From assembly GCA_903813345.2 (NCBI GenBank), contig CAIIXF020000001.1:37043366-37107365 (forward strand): 64,000 nt of DNA, given 5' to 3'. The position numbers were made by a program, and so were the translations under genes. This document shows positions 36,356-49,139 of this stretch, piece by piece; positions within the stretch are counted from its first letter, which is position 1; every line of letters starts with the position of its first letter. Source of the DNA: Owenia fusiformis. Taxonomy: Eukaryota > Annelida > Polychaeta > Sabellida > Oweniidae. A model generated the notes under the pieces. That model was given only the letters and a program-made list of their open reading frames with translations. It was not told the DNA's origin and did no database searches.

Positions 36356-37809
36356 TTAAGATTCAAGTTTTTTAGAGAACGTTTACGTGAACGTGTAGAA
36401 TTAAGGTCCCCTGTGGATTGATTTTCCCATAGTATCTACTTGCCCGACTGAGTATAAAGGTATATAACAAGAGTTGTAATTAGGCCACAGGAAAAAACAT
36501 TTGGTTAGGGGACAGTAATCCACGGGATCATAATTTCACACATTGACGTCCAGGTTCTCTTTAAAACGTGTAACTGAAACATCCCTATTGTAGAAGCTCT
36601 GTGTCCGACTTCTCTCAGAAATAATTATCAGAACTAGCTTCACGTGCACATTTTATGCCTATAAATAGCTGACATTAATTTCATACTAAAACTATTATAA
36701 AAGACATTTGAGATCAATTATGGTATTAGATGTTATCGGCATCCAAATACTGTAACGGTACGAAAATACACTGAAATACGTGAAGCAATAGGATTGAGAA
36801 GATGAAGAAGTTTGTTTCAAAGTTGTTGAGTCGATAAAAAGATGGCAGTTTGTGATGGAAGATGGTGGAGGATCAGTCCTGGCGATGTCCCTGGTCAAAT
36901 GGTTCATTTCAAAGCTGGTGGCTTTATAGCAGTGAAGCCCGGTTTTGAAGCCGGATGATTCTGACATTACTGACCACATCTTTCTGTTTTTCAAACTACA
37001 GCAATATGCAGATTGATATGAATATAATTGTTAGAAATGCCATTGTGGATTCTCACGATGGTTATGTGATGCCACAAAAAGGTAATAATTTCGTGTGTTT
37101 TCTCCATAACCAATGCTCCACAATCCACTATTCGCTCACCCAGATATACAATCAAGAAAGGATAAAGAAGGCAAAAGGCGTACGACAAAAGAGGACCAAT
37201 GGTTCATAATTAATAAAGGTTAATGGTCAAAATAGTCTTCTAGATTGTCGGAAAATTCAAAGTACAATAAAAAGCAGAGTGGATTGCTCGACAAATAATT
37301 GCTTTCATTACGAGGTTACCCCAGTATGTGTGACTTTACCACATGCCCTAGTACGAATCATATCTGGAGGTCTGAGGTCGACATACCCAGACAAGCCCAC
37401 AATGCTCCAAGTGCACGCAATATATATATACTTGTGATCAAAAACAAATAATATTTATCAGATTATCAGTTGGTCAAGCATTGAGGAATAAGTCGTCAAC
37501 ATATCATGCTTTGATATGGGTTGTCTCTTCTAAATGTGTTACATAACCATATCAAGGAAGATGTTGCGATGGAATATTCCTTTGCGGACAATGTCATGGC
37601 TTCCACCAAAATAGCTACCTACCTGCCCAAAGGTTGACTTGTAATCATAAATCACAATGGTACAAAGGTTGTGTTGAAACAAAATTGTAAATCACCATCC
37701 CTGTTGTACTGCTCTCCAAAGATTTAGTAACCAAAAATCGCCTTTGGACCGAGTGTTAAAACCACTTTATTTTCCACACTTAAAGAGGCGGTGTAGAATG
37801 AGGATCTTG

Positions 37810-37816
37810 TATAAAA
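37810..37816 (+). promoter_or_regulatory. TATA box of the EF-hand gene
   Basis: TATAAAA sits 54 bp before the start codon, placing transcription start near 37,840 (CTCACTGG) and giving a short 5' UTR. Confidence 0.65.
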
Positions 37817-37863
37817 CCAATCCTCAGTCTCTACTTGCTCACTGGTTTACATAATTCAACAAG

Positions 37864-37919
37864 ATGAAGTTGCTCCTTACAGTTGTGGCATTAGCACTGT
37901 ACTTTACAGTTGCATCAGC
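37864..37919 (+). CDS. EF-hand gene exon 1 (signal peptide)
   Basis: ATG to CAGC|GTAAGT, encoding the hydrophobic leader and the first two bases of Ala19. Confidence 0.85.
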
Positions 37920-40900
37920 GTAAGTACAATTCTAAATTCATGGCATTAGGCCGATGCGAAGATTAGCCTTGCCCAATTCGGTCTCTTTTACTATCTTGAT
38001 TTCTATTATGACCGCCGGTAATAATTCAAGATCAGATAAGTTAAAAAAAATACCGACTTGGGCAAGGCTAGCCGAAGATGTGAACGAACAATTTGCTCAT
38101 GCAGAATTAGCATCTTATTTATACCAGTTTTAGATAAAGTGGAAAACAATAGTTCCCATGTTATTTTCCCATAGGGAAAACTCATGCGATCCATTGCTTT
38201 CAGCTTAATTTTGGTCACCCATGGTGGATATCTTTAAAACCAATGAAGTAATTACTTAAGTCATTTAAAGGTGTTAACTGGGTGTCAAAACGCAACATAT
38301 TGATGCAACAAAAATTGAATAAACAGGGGTGGAAGGGGTTGAAAATCAGGACGACATTTCAGAAAAAACGTGTGGGTGGGTTGTTTGCATCTTCCCTGTC
38401 TCAAGGTTGAAATTATTTTATCATCTCTATGAGTGCTTTTCCTGGAGGTTATGCACTGGCCTAAGATATGCAAATATGTTGCGTTTCTTTCCCTTCTCCT
38501 TTTGCGGTTTACTGTATCCATATCAAGTTAAAGAACGAGTATCGACGAATTGCAAATACAGTTTTGACATTTCGTTCCCCTTTTGTAGACAGGTGAACGA
38601 GAACCTTGTAAATTTGCTCTGGAACAATATCGAGAGGTTACGACAGTCAACGGATGTGAATCAGCCATGCGTCAATGGAAGAGTGTTCGAAGCCATGTTC
38701 TTTAGTTATGACACTGATGGTAAGTTAACCTAACGACCTGTCATCTTCTTTTAATTTTAACATGTGCAATAACTTATAGTAGTTCCAGATTTCAGTAGAA
38801 ATAAGAACCGAATGCCATTTCCCTCTCCATATGCCCACTTTCTCTGCTCTCTAATAGTAAAGGTTATCTTTTTCACCTCCATATGTCACTTCCCCCCATC
38901 TCTACATGTCATTTCCCCTCCCTAAATGCAAATGACTCTATCTCATTCTTCTTCTACCTAACGTAACCCCTCTTTCTATTCTTCTCTAAACGTCATCCTC
39001 ATGACCACTCCATACCTACTTTCTTGCTCAGTTTCTCAAATCTCTATGCCATTCCCCTGCTAGCCTTGCCCATGTCGGTTTTATTTGTTATTTACCTTGA
39101 TTTTCAATTGATATAAAATTTAAAAAAATAAAAAGACTCCGACTTAGGCAAGGCTATTCCCCTTCCTACATACCCCTCAACCGTTCGCTTCATCTGCCCT
39201 CATCTCCAGACTTTTGAACAACTTCGTGTTATTTTCCTCAATGTAAAAAAGATATGTATTATTTTGTTTTAAAAATGTGATGTAGATTGAAAAGAGGGAC
39301 GGAGACATCATACAGCCTTCCTTACAACCCCCTTTTACCTTGAACCAAGGTGTTAAAATCCATTAATCCTAACTGCTTAGTTAGGATTAATGGATTTTTA
39401 ACACTTTGGTTCAAGGTAAAGTCTTGTCTGCACATTTTCAGGTGAACCGTTTGGTAGATCAATTTCAAATTATCAGGGATGATTCTTAGTATGAAATCAA
39501 GATCTGATTAGTTTTTTGGCATTCTGGATAAATGTCAAGGCAGCCATTTTGGATTTTCCGTCTTAAAATCTTGCCCGTAAATACACGTCGCACGAAACTG
39601 GGGACAATTAGAGTAACATTATGGCGTCAAAATACCAAAACAATACAATGGCCGGTATAGGGCGCAATCAGCATTATAACGTCAAAAACGACAAGCGTTA
39701 CATTTTGTCAAGTTTAGTCAACCTAAAAATAAGATGCTTTATTCTTATTCAATCCTGGTGAAATTCACAGAACAAGAAGATCTCGAAGACAGTATTTCTA
39801 AAATGTTTTTGATTTTTGAAAAACGGTCAGGAAATTCACTCGGGGCGTTAGTAAAAATTGATATGTATGGGATTTGTGGTAAAAAATCGATGCGTTACAT
39901 TTTTTCAAGTCTCTAAAAGCAACTCTTATTCTCTTATTATTTGAAAAATAAAGAAATCGGTTATTGTTTTGTAAATTTCGCCATGACAATATTGTGCAGT
40001 TAAATTTTTTTTGAAATCAGACCTAAATTAGAAGGTTAAATAAATGTAAACTTATTGCTTGTCTCCCTCGCCTTCAAAACCTTACACAATTTTGAAAATC
40101 TTAAAAGCGTTCATATAAGACGATTTGAACTGTAGCCGCTAGGCAGTTGTGACGTCATAAAAGCACATGTTTCAATGAATAAAATGTGAAATTTTAGTAA
40201 AATTCTGATCAGTATTTCAAAAGTTATCCTGATTTCAACGAACCGTGAAAGCGTGAAATGTTACGCCTTACAGCGTATTTGACGATGTCGGAGTACATTT
40301 AACTTAAAAAATATGGTAGATCCCATCACACTTTTCAAGGAAAAATAATTTCAGTGAAATGCGAATAAAAAATACTTCAAAATGATATATAATGCATATA
40401 GTTAGCTTTTTAAATAAGGCAGATATTAACGCTTAAAGCTGAGATTAGCCCGTATTTCCCGAATTGTCCCCAGGTCCGTGCACGTCATAAAAGTCTTGTC
40501 TACGCGTTTTTAGGTGAACCGTTTGGTAGATCATTTTCAAATTATCAGGGATGATTCTTAGTATCAAAATCAAGATCTGATTAGTTTTTGGGCATTCTGG
40601 ATAAATGTCAAGGCAGCCATTTTGGATTTTCCGTCCTAAAATCTTGTCTGTAAAGTCTTGTTTACATGTTTTCTGGTTAACTGTGTGACGAATCAATATC
40701 AGCCTACACTCCACTATTATGACATGTAAATCGAGTCAAAGGAAAATTGCTTCCTCTATATAAAATGTTTCAAAAGAGGGCATTTAATCTGGAACGTTTG
40801 CAATAACATTGTAATATTGATGCTATTTATGTATTTATATAAGTGTCTCATAAGCCGGCATCGGCTAGAGGTTTTTTATTAATGTATTTTAGTATTGTAT

Positions 40901-42057
40901 TGTATTGTATATGTATGAACCTGTGACACTAGCCTACATGTATAATAAACTATATAAACTAAACTAAACTTTAATTTCTTTGTTCAAAACAAAAAACATA
41001 CAATCATAGAAAATAGAAAATTGAATAGCGAAACATCTTGTTTGCTTATCTCAAGTTGATGGCAGAGTCATTCGATCGGAGTTTGTACCACGATGGCGTG
41101 CCAATACCAACATGACAGAGGCTGACACTAATGCTGTTTTTGACTTGGTTGTACGTATCGGAAATTCTGGGAACCCTAACAGCATCGAGAGGAATGACGT
41201 CGAGGCGTTCTACAACACATTTACAAGAGATGGTATGCTTCACCAGTTAGAACCGTCCTCATCTAGTTGGCATTTGTTCCGTTCTTTATAAATTCTTGTC
41301 TTGGGCCATGGGGGATATTTTGAATTTTGTCAAATTAGATTAGTGTCACTTTGTCAATCTTTCAGTTTTGAATCAAGTTCGGTTGTCATTGTTGCTAGTT
41401 CTGTTTTGTTTATATACTATAATATATTTAGTATTCCTTGATGAAGGTAACATTACTGATTGTGTTTCCAATGACGTTGTTTTGAGGTTGAAGATGATCC
41501 AAATGTGCCTTTGCTTGTTCTTCACAATTATTGGTCTTCACAACCTGTATTAATTTTGGTATAGTGCAGCTTACCGATCCAAAATTTAGAATCCTATATT
41601 TCAACGATTGTCCGACTGAGAAATGGGACCATAGCCCATGCAACAATATTGATTCGAATGGAGATAGGTTGTTGGTGAGTCTATTTAATGGCCTGATAAC
41701 ATTTTCTGGACTGGACATTACTGAGCTCCCGAGGAATCTATTTTCTGAGGGAACTCGACTCAATTTTTTAGGGTAACCATGTTCCCGAGGCCTATGTTGA
41801 TTTCTTTTAATAATTTTAGGCGACGGATGCATCAGTGAAACTGATTTCAAGGCCCGATGGAGGGTGGTAAGTAGTAAATATTGAATCTTTTATTGCAAAA
41901 GTGTCTCTATCTTTCATTAGTTGTGAAGTAAATTCCGATAAACAAAGCTCGCAATTTGTGCATTTACATGGAATTATTTTAATTTAAGATTATCGCTGAT
42001 CTGCCAGACAAGGGTGCACAGGTTCCACCTCCATCCGTTAATGTACAGATATCATGA
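37864..42057 (+). CDS. Small secreted EF-hand protein, about 191 aa
   Basis: Six exons: 37864-37919, 38589-38719, 41056-41232, 41565-about 41660, 41820-41866, 41989-42057. The start ATG opens a signal peptide (MKLLLTVVALALYFTVASA). Residues 60-71, DTDVDGRVIRSE, form a canonical EF-hand loop split by intron 2. Residues 151-162, DSNGDGCISETD, form a second, provided exon 4 joins exon 5 after AATG at 41660, where the genome reads AATG|GAGATAGG and has no GT. The protein ends LPDKGAQVPPPSVNVQIS. Two EF hands near the ends of a secreted protein suggest an extracellular calcium binder, perhaps a matrix or mucus component. Partner unknown. Confidence 0.75.
37964..38070. mobile_element. Small palindromic element, copy 1 (EF-hand intron 1)
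   Basis: Ends TAGCCTTGCCCAATTCGGT and ACCGACTTGGGCAAGGCTA. About 107 bp, AT-rich interior, same family as 39061-39156. Confidence 0.75.
38589..38719 (+). CDS. EF-hand gene exon 2
   Basis: Residues 19-63: QVNENLVNLLWNNIERLRQS then VFEAMFFSYDTD, the entering helix and first half of the first EF-hand loop. Acceptor TTTTGTAG, donor GATG|GTAAGT. Confidence 0.82.
39061..39156. mobile_element. Small palindromic element, copy 2 (EF-hand intron 2)
   Basis: Ends TAGCCTTGCCCATGTCGGT and CCGACTTAGGCAAGGCTA. About 96 bp, same orientation and interior style as copy 1. Confidence 0.75.
39334..39420. repeat. 87-bp near-perfect hairpin in EF-hand intron 2
   Basis: TTTACCTTGAACCAA pairs with TTGGTTCAAGGTAAA, and ATCCATTAATCCTAA with TTAGGATTAATGGAT, around a CTGCTTAG loop. 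Probably a tiny foldback element. Confidence 0.7.
39421..40655 (+). repeat. Direct repeat of about 160 bp flanking an inverted-repeat insert
   Basis: Near-identical blocks at about 39,421-39,583 and 40,491-40,652 contain GGTGAACCGTTTGGTAGATC, ATTATCAGGGATGATTCTTA and GGCAGCCATTTTGGATTTTC. Between them lies a segment with imperfect inverted ends (ACTGGGGACAATT and AATTGTCCCCAGGT). A further partial copy starts near 40,656. Likely nested transposon remnants. Confidence 0.65.
41056..41232 (+). CDS. EF-hand gene exon 3
   Basis: Residues 63-122: DGRVIRSEFVPRWRANTNMT, completing EF loop 1, then EADTNAVFDLVVRIGNSG and NDVEAFYNTFTRD. Acceptor ATCTCAAG is weak but is fixed by the EF-hand frame. Donor GATG|GTATGC. 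Confidence 0.82.
41565..41674 (+). CDS. EF-hand gene exon 4 (3' boundary ambiguous)
   Basis: QLTDPKFRILYFNDCPTEKW then CNNIDSNG. The only good donor is TTG|GTGAGT at 41675, but using it puts exon 5 out of frame and ends the protein at TGGTAA. Ending at 41660 restores a perfect EF-hand but leaves a GA donor. Confidence 0.6.
41820..41866 (+). CDS. EF-hand gene exon 5
   Basis: DGCISETDFKARWRV, the second half of the C-terminal EF loop and its exit helix. Acceptor AATTTTAG, donor GTG|GTAAGT. Confidence 0.75.
41989..42057 (+). CDS. EF-hand gene exon 6 and stop
   Basis: IIADLPDKGAQVPPPSVNVQ then IS and TGA at 42055-42057. In phase with exon 5 only in the EF-hand frame. Confidence 0.75.
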   Translation: MIADLPDKGAQVPPPSVNVQIS

Positions 42058-42112
42058 TCTATCGACAGATTATCATGGACAGATAGACTAAATCATGTGT
42101 GATAAAAAGAGT

Positions 42113-42133
42113 AATAAATTACTTTTAAATAAA
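42113..42133 (+). terminator. Poly(A) signals of the EF-hand gene
   Basis: Two AATAAA hexamers, 42113-42118 and 42128-42133, 56-71 nt after the stop codon. Confidence 0.6.
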
Positions 42134-45100
42134 AGTTTCTTTGTCATAGTAAGTTATTTGTTCTTTTGTTCTCGTTTGGATTACGAGTGTTCAACTTTCT
42201 CTGTATCTATAGACTCTATATACAAGGCTTACTCTATAACTCTATGTCCGATCATAAGTTCGAATAAAAGTTGTGTTTCAAATATAAATTGCATGACATA
42301 TACGAGACCAATGTTAATGCTAACAGGGGGAATCGGACCTGCAGGCCTTACTTTTTATACATATTGTTTTCTGTTTCGGAAAATTCGATATGTGATGTAT
42401 CTAATGGCGTCCAACACAACCTAATGGCGTCCAACACAACCTATTGACAGCCAATGCTACCTAATATCGTCCATACGATATATTGATATATAATAATACG
42501 CATAGTTGTATTAGTATTAATGAATAAATTGACACATGTTGATACCTAGTTTCGTTTTAGAATCTATATCTACGTAAAAGGTTGATAGATTATAATTCAT
42601 TGTTGATCTTGGTGTTGCGCCATATTTGAATGTGAGTATTTTATGTCTCCGTCTTTATATGATATATTATGCAAATCTGGAATGGAAAACTACATGAAGT
42701 TCATTTTAATTTGATATTGAATATTAATTCTTTTAAAAGATCAACGTAATAAACTTAAAAATTAATTAAAACCCTGACAATTTGTCTGAAAAGATTGACC
42801 GGAATTACATGAATTTGGAATTAAATTCAATATGAAAATTTGGGGATACCCCTTTTTGGGGATGCCTCTTTTCATTGCACTGTGTACTTGAAGACGATTG
42901 TCGAAGTTGAATTATATTAAAAACTGAATTAATACACATGTGTAAAAGAAAGTATGCACTTTCAATCACTGATTACGTGTCAGCGTATGGTATCGTGTCA
43001 GATTGTTGGACTATTAAATATGTTTGTTAATGGAACCATTGGGAAATATCAGTGTCCCAGATCCAAATGGTAATACATTAAATGCATCTATTGCAACTAT
43101 AATTGTGTGCTTAAAATGATCAAATGTTTTTTTCATTTAAATCATTGAACGACGATTTTGGAAATCTGGACAGAACACAACCTGACTTTGTTTTCCAATA
43201 AAAAGGATTGCTTTATAGACGACCACTTTTCACAGCAGTAAAACTATATTCCAGAAACTACGATTTTTAATCATCATGAGTCCTAACGCAGATTGTTATG
43301 TTCTTTCTGAATAATTAAAATAAATATATACCTACAGGTATGGTAAACAACTACAGTCTTGTCAGATTCCATTATTTCGTAATACGACGATACGTAAATT
43401 TAAGAAAATAGTATGCTGTCACAGTGTGAACCCATTGTGAGTTTGACAATTTTTATGCATGTAAGTTATCTAGTATAATATACATGTATACACCACGCAT
43501 TAACATCTCAGTACACTAGCAGACAATTTAAACATTTTTAACGTATTCCTGAGCCTCAGGTTTTAACACCACGGGGACCTTATCATCTGATCCTTAAAAT
43601 AATATAAACTGACAACATGTTTGATAAATACCAAGGAGGATTGGCTCCCAGAGTGCAACATCGATATTCTGCCCCATATATGGGCATGTCGTGCTACAAA
43701 ATTTGAATTCCAACTACCGCCATTTTGTTCACTTCAACATTTGAATCGTGAATTTTGGTCTTATTTCCCAACGAAAAATTCCAAAACTCACAAAAAATGA
43801 TCGAGATATTGGTTCGAATATTTTGAACTGTTTATTTTGAATTAATAATCGGTTATAATTTCAGAAAATAACGACATTTCGGCGTTTTCATTGTTGGAAA
43901 ATATCGACTTCGATTCTGGGAGCCAATCCTCCTTGATAAATACGTTATCTAACAAATTGTAGGCCTAATTACGACAAGCCAAATGTCACCAGCAATTTGT
44001 TACAAGTGAGAAATCCCAACCGCTGAACAATGTTCCCTAAACTTAGATACCCTGATAACGAATATATCACCACTCTGGCTGTACTGTAACAAAAATAGGA
44101 ATAAGTCATTCAGTTATAACACCGTAGGGTAACATACCTTAGTATAAATGGTTAGGGAATGAACAAATATTGGGTAATAGATGTTAACTTATTGAGAATC
44201 ACGGCAATTAATCACATGGACGGCATTACGTTGTTGGCTGGCTTGTTTGGTGGACTGGACTGTTTGGTGGACGGGATAAGGACAGGTGGACGGGATTAGG
44301 AAACGCAATTGTCCACCTTTTCTATGATATTAACCAATCAATGTGCGATGATTTGAAACGAGACCCTGCAAATAATGTTCGTTTTATTGATGTTTCATAT
44401 AGGCCTAGTTTTCAAGTGGTTTTGATAATCTTCACCGTGTTTTTTAATAAAAAGAAAAATACAAAAAGTGAACGGAATTAGGTGATCCCCTATTTCTTAG
44501 TTTTTCAAAGAAATCTACAAATATTTCGTTGCAGTTTCATCTTTACATCGTAATTTCAATCACCGCCATCACTTTTCAAACGATCTACCTTGAAATGTCA
44601 AGACGTCATGCCATTCCAATACTTATAGAACTTAATGTGACTGTCATTCACCATTTATTAAGCAGTAAAAAATTAATTTGCTCCATGGGTGACAAATTAT
44701 TCCAAATTTCCCGGTGAATCTAATTTTAGGAGATCTGTCTGTATGGGAGTATATTAAATGAAAAGATGGCAGCACAAATACAAACATATATTTCTGTTAT
44801 GATATTATATTTAAAAATAAACTCAGAGGAAGTGTAAATTGTCACTCGTTATTTTTTGTTCCCTGCTCATCACCCTAATTTTTTGATTTTGAGAGAATAT
44901 GGTTTGAGAAACAATTAAGGTCAGTGTATTGACCAGTTCTTCATGCATTCATGGAAAATGAAAAAGTGAACCGTGGGCTGAGCGATTTTTACAGTTATGA
45001 CGTTAATCGTTACATTGTTATTTATAAACAAAGGTGTAGACATGACTTCAAAATCACCAAAAAGTCAAGTGACATTCGACATTCAACATTTCCTCCAAGA

Positions 45101-45300
45101 AGATTGTGAGATTCATATTAGGGCATCTGTCTGTCACAGGTATCATTTGTCCATATCCATGGACAACAGTGAGAATCAGTCAAGATGTCATGCATCCTTA
45201 TATCATTCCCAAAAGTATTTTTCTTAAATTGAGTTCGACCTTCACATCGGCCTTTATCATTTAAATTTCCCGGTCAATTTTTTCGTGCAGTGTCAGGTGC
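42134..45300. other. Intergenic region
   Basis: AT-rich, containing the hAT-like element at 43,632-43,935. I saw no credible exon or RNA gene. Confidence 0.6.
43632..43935. mobile_element. Non-autonomous hAT-like element, 304 bp
   Basis: Perfect 21-bp inverted ends beginning CAAGGAGGATTGGCTCCCAG, flanked by a perfect 8-bp duplication ATAAATAC (43624-43631 and 43936-43943). No transposase. Confidence 0.9.
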
Positions 45301-45410
45301 TCCGAAGTGCATCATGGGAGTGATGTCACGATTGCGGCCATCTTTGAAAATGAGCAAGAGTTCGAAAAGTTGAGAAGGGATTTACGTTTAAAACAAGGCG
45401 TATGCGACCG
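45301..45410 (+). promoter_or_regulatory. Promoter-like region and likely non-coding first exon
   Basis: GC-richer island with TGATGTCA (CRE-like), GCGGCCATCTTTG (YY1-type, often just at the transcription start) and CATCATGGGAG. It ends in a strong donor, GACCG|GTGAGT, at 45411. Short upstream ORFs starting at ATGGGAGTG and ATGAGCAAG end before the donor. It may be exon 1 of the gene whose first coding exon is at 60,156; that link is inference. Confidence 0.45.
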
Positions 45411-48400
45411 GTGAGTAAAGATTGCGTTGTCTGTATAACTGTTAAATGTAATTGGGATTTATGTTAGCTAGCATTTTTGTTGTGATGAGCCTCGTATAGT
45501 TCAGAATTCTTGTGTAGAACACATTGTCCCTTGTTGCCTGAAAAATGCACCGAACGACCCGATTGTGGTGAATAGGAATTTGATTTTAAAAGTTGCTCAA
45601 AAGTTTGAAATTACAATATATATTGGCAATAACTTGTTATCCATACGTTACATGGTTATGTACCATACTAGGAACAGTGAGTAGGTGAATTGGTATATTG
45701 CGGCTGTGTTCCAATGTCAACAAACTTTTTTTCATTCAATAATCTTACATTCGATTCAATTTGTAAAGGCCTAATTTCACAGTCTTTTTCTTGTATTTTT
45801 GCAAACAAACAAATCAATTATATCTTGTGAATACTGTGGTTGAAAATTCTGTTGAGTCCATTTTAATTCTGTTTGTAAGTTCAAAAATCATGATAACTTC
45901 AATACGACAAATCTGGCCTCAAATTTCTTGCAAAAATTCATTCTGTGCAAATAGATCTAGTCTACATTGAACATTATGCTTGGCAGATCATATTTCTGAA
46001 GCATAGTTCGAAACTACAGTTTAGGCAATTAAAAAAATGAGTTGTCGATTTTCTATCACCATTTACAAACCATGGTGGTTTGAAAGCCCATATTGTATAG
46101 ATAGTCCCTAAAATTCATATATTTTACATTTGTATACTCTCATCCACTGATGTATGGCCACTTGAAAATCCTCACTTCAGCAAATCCATGACTAATTATT
46201 CATGGCCCAAACTGTAAATGATAGATTGACAGTATAGATAAAACTTGACAGAATCTTGGAATTGCTAAACTAGGGCTGGGGAAAATGCAAGAAATATACT
46301 TTTATGTGTCTAAAATTAAAGAGTCTGTCAATAAAATGACTCGAATTAAAATTTTGAAGTTGTTTGGATTCACAGAACAACATTGATTCTTTAGCACTGT
46401 CACAATATCAGATTTGTATTTTCGAAGAAACATCCTTTACATATACCACTTTTGCATTATTTTACAATTTCCTATGTCCCATATTAGATGCGACTTGCTG
46501 TAACTACTTCCAATGTTTTAGGTCTCCCGGCTAGTGTCTACATGTATTTGAAATGTGTTCTTCATTGCTTATATAGCAGACAAGAAACCTGGAAACTCAA
46601 TTCTTGTTGAAAAGGTCAATGTTTGCCTTAAAATTCTTCTCCTTAAGAATACACGCTCGGTATATGCACAGCTTCTGATAATGGACTAGGAGGGTTTGAT
46701 AGCGTGACTGGGGTAGTTTGACTAGGGTATTTGATCAGTGTGTAGTCAGAAAAATGATTGGGAGGGTACCTATTTTCAAGATTTGGGTTATAAATTCAAG
46801 AATAACACCCAGTCAATTATCAGTCCCTGCATATACCAAGGATGAGGGTAGAGACATACTGTTAGGTTTCAGTTTTGCAACCCCCTGCAGCTCCTCTTGA
46901 ATTTCAATGGCTCAACTTCCGCGAATCCTAATATAAGCACAGCTTTTCAAAAATCTTCATCCAAGTCCAAAATTCTGTGGTGTCAGACCTTATTGTCTTA
47001 GGGAGAGGAAAAATTAATGGGGTCTTAAGACACAACAATAAATTACTCAAACTTCTTAGAAACAAAGATCAGGGATAAACAGATTAAGTAGAAAATGTGG
47101 ATGTTATAACTGAGAAATAGGTCATTTTATCATTTTACATTATAAACCATATTTTTTTAATGTATGGTAGATTAAGTGAATATGTTGTTTTTTAATGTAT
47201 GGTAGATTAAGTGAATATGTTGATTTGATAGTCAGAAAAACTGCATGTAAATCCTAATTACCTGTATTGTTTTCTAATTCTGACTTGGTATCTTGGATCA
47301 GGTACTTGTAATATAAAGGTGGAACCAAGTGTTTGCAATCACAACTGATTTTATAATTGCTTTTGTGATTTGAATTTTAACTGTAGGTAAGCATATGGTA
47401 TTGTATTACACCTGACCAGGCTAGCATTGCAATTTCTTAATGAATTTTAATGAACAAATCTAAGCTGATTGATGTTCATGGGTGCTCGGTATCTGTTACA
47501 ATGTCTGATTATTACTTTGATCAAAAGGAAGCTCGTGATCACAATTTGAAAATAACACATGCCTCCAAGATTATTTTTTTAGTGATAATATTTCATTTTT
47601 AAATGCATCAGCTGCAACAGCTGGTAAAGGAGTCAACTTTTTATAGCACCACATTGCTGGTTTGAATTTAATTTTGATGAAAACTAAAAAGATAAGAATA
47701 TATAGATAGTGGAAGTTGTAATAGCCGATTAGAAATTATTATCAAATGTCTCTAACTGATTTTAATAGATCTATCATAACTGCTAGATTGTATTAGCAGT
47801 TTTTTGAACATTTCGTATCATGGGGGTTAAGTTATAGATAGAAATTACTAGTTAACTTAACCTTATATAATCAATAATGTATTTATTCTGCATATGTAAT
47901 CAATGAACTTGGACAAGTAACAATATTACTTTTTTTTTGTTAATGATTCTAATTGTCTTCTGAAATAATATTAAGACAAAGCCAATGTTCAATATATCAT
48001 TCTTGCCAATCTTGTGATATTCAGTCACATTCTTTTAGTTTTAGGAAGAGGTCTGTTCTGCAGTACCCTGAATCTGCAATGGCTAACTACGCCACCCTAG
48101 TGACCTTCCAGGTTTCAGCTGGCCTCTTCACATTCTTATATCTAATTCTCAACATAAATCATTTTGAACCAACATGGCTTTGTTTTTATCTTTATTAATG
48201 TACCCATTTTAGATTACACTATGGGGTTATCAACATACTGTAAACACAGGATTTACCTGTTTTCAAAGTTAAGATAGTCTATTTTACATATAACATATAG
48301 ACAAAACATTTATTTTTGTAAAGATACCTTTTTGATTCTATGCACCTTATACCAGGTCCATGTTCTTTAGGTTTTTACGTTGAATGTATTTAAAAAGTTA

Positions 48401-49139
48401 TAAAAAGGTATTATAGTTTGAATAAGCACATGTCATGATAATTATTAATTAGAATTAAAAATGTTTGTATCTTATCAGAATTTACATATCTAAAAAAAAC
48501 GTAACACTGATTTATTTGATTTGAATGGTTTATATATATTAGGATTTCTTTTAGATTTTCTTTATGTTATTTTCTGTAAATAGGTGTTGAGTAGAAAACT
48601 GTTCTGGTCCCCAAAAATGTGACCAGACTAGAAAATTAAAAGACTCCAATATTTGATAGTTTATATCCCAGGCACTCAAAATAATTAAGGCCCATAACCT
48701 GACCGTCCTATGTTACATCTAATTCTACATGTCTATTTCTTTGAACGCATGGGTTTTCTGGGCTTAAGATGAACTTATGTTTGCGTAGGCCTTTTTTCAT
48801 CAAGATTGGTTCTCGCATGTTCAGTATGTTCCAATTACTGTTAGGATACAGATGATCATGTGGTGTTGTTAGCCTAATAATATAACTTTCTTTCTCATCA
48901 GACTGTCCCTATTAGTAAAAAATGCAAATTGTGCCACTATTTCGGTCTAGTGCTCAGCTTTAAAAACATGGATAATTAGATGATTAATCTATATAATTTA
49001 ATTTTAAATTTTGGTGCTGTGTATTCAAATATAAACAGTTATATAGAAATAATCTGAAAGTTACTGTGTTCATGGTAAGGTTTGCATGTGAAAACGAACA
49101 AATTGAGATGCTTAATATTATTTCGCAGAGCCTTCATAA

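Larger units (their letters stand above)
26117..37809. other. Intergenic region, 11.7 kb, repeat-bearing
   Basis: AT-rich, with three foldback elements (31541-31970, 32755-33390, 36100-36355) described separately. The open frames here are short and have no recognisable domain. No tRNA or rRNA was seen. Confidence 0.6.

Noticed and set aside
36695-36994. 99-codon minus-strand open frame
   Set aside because: Low-complexity Ser/Thr content and no domain or splice support.
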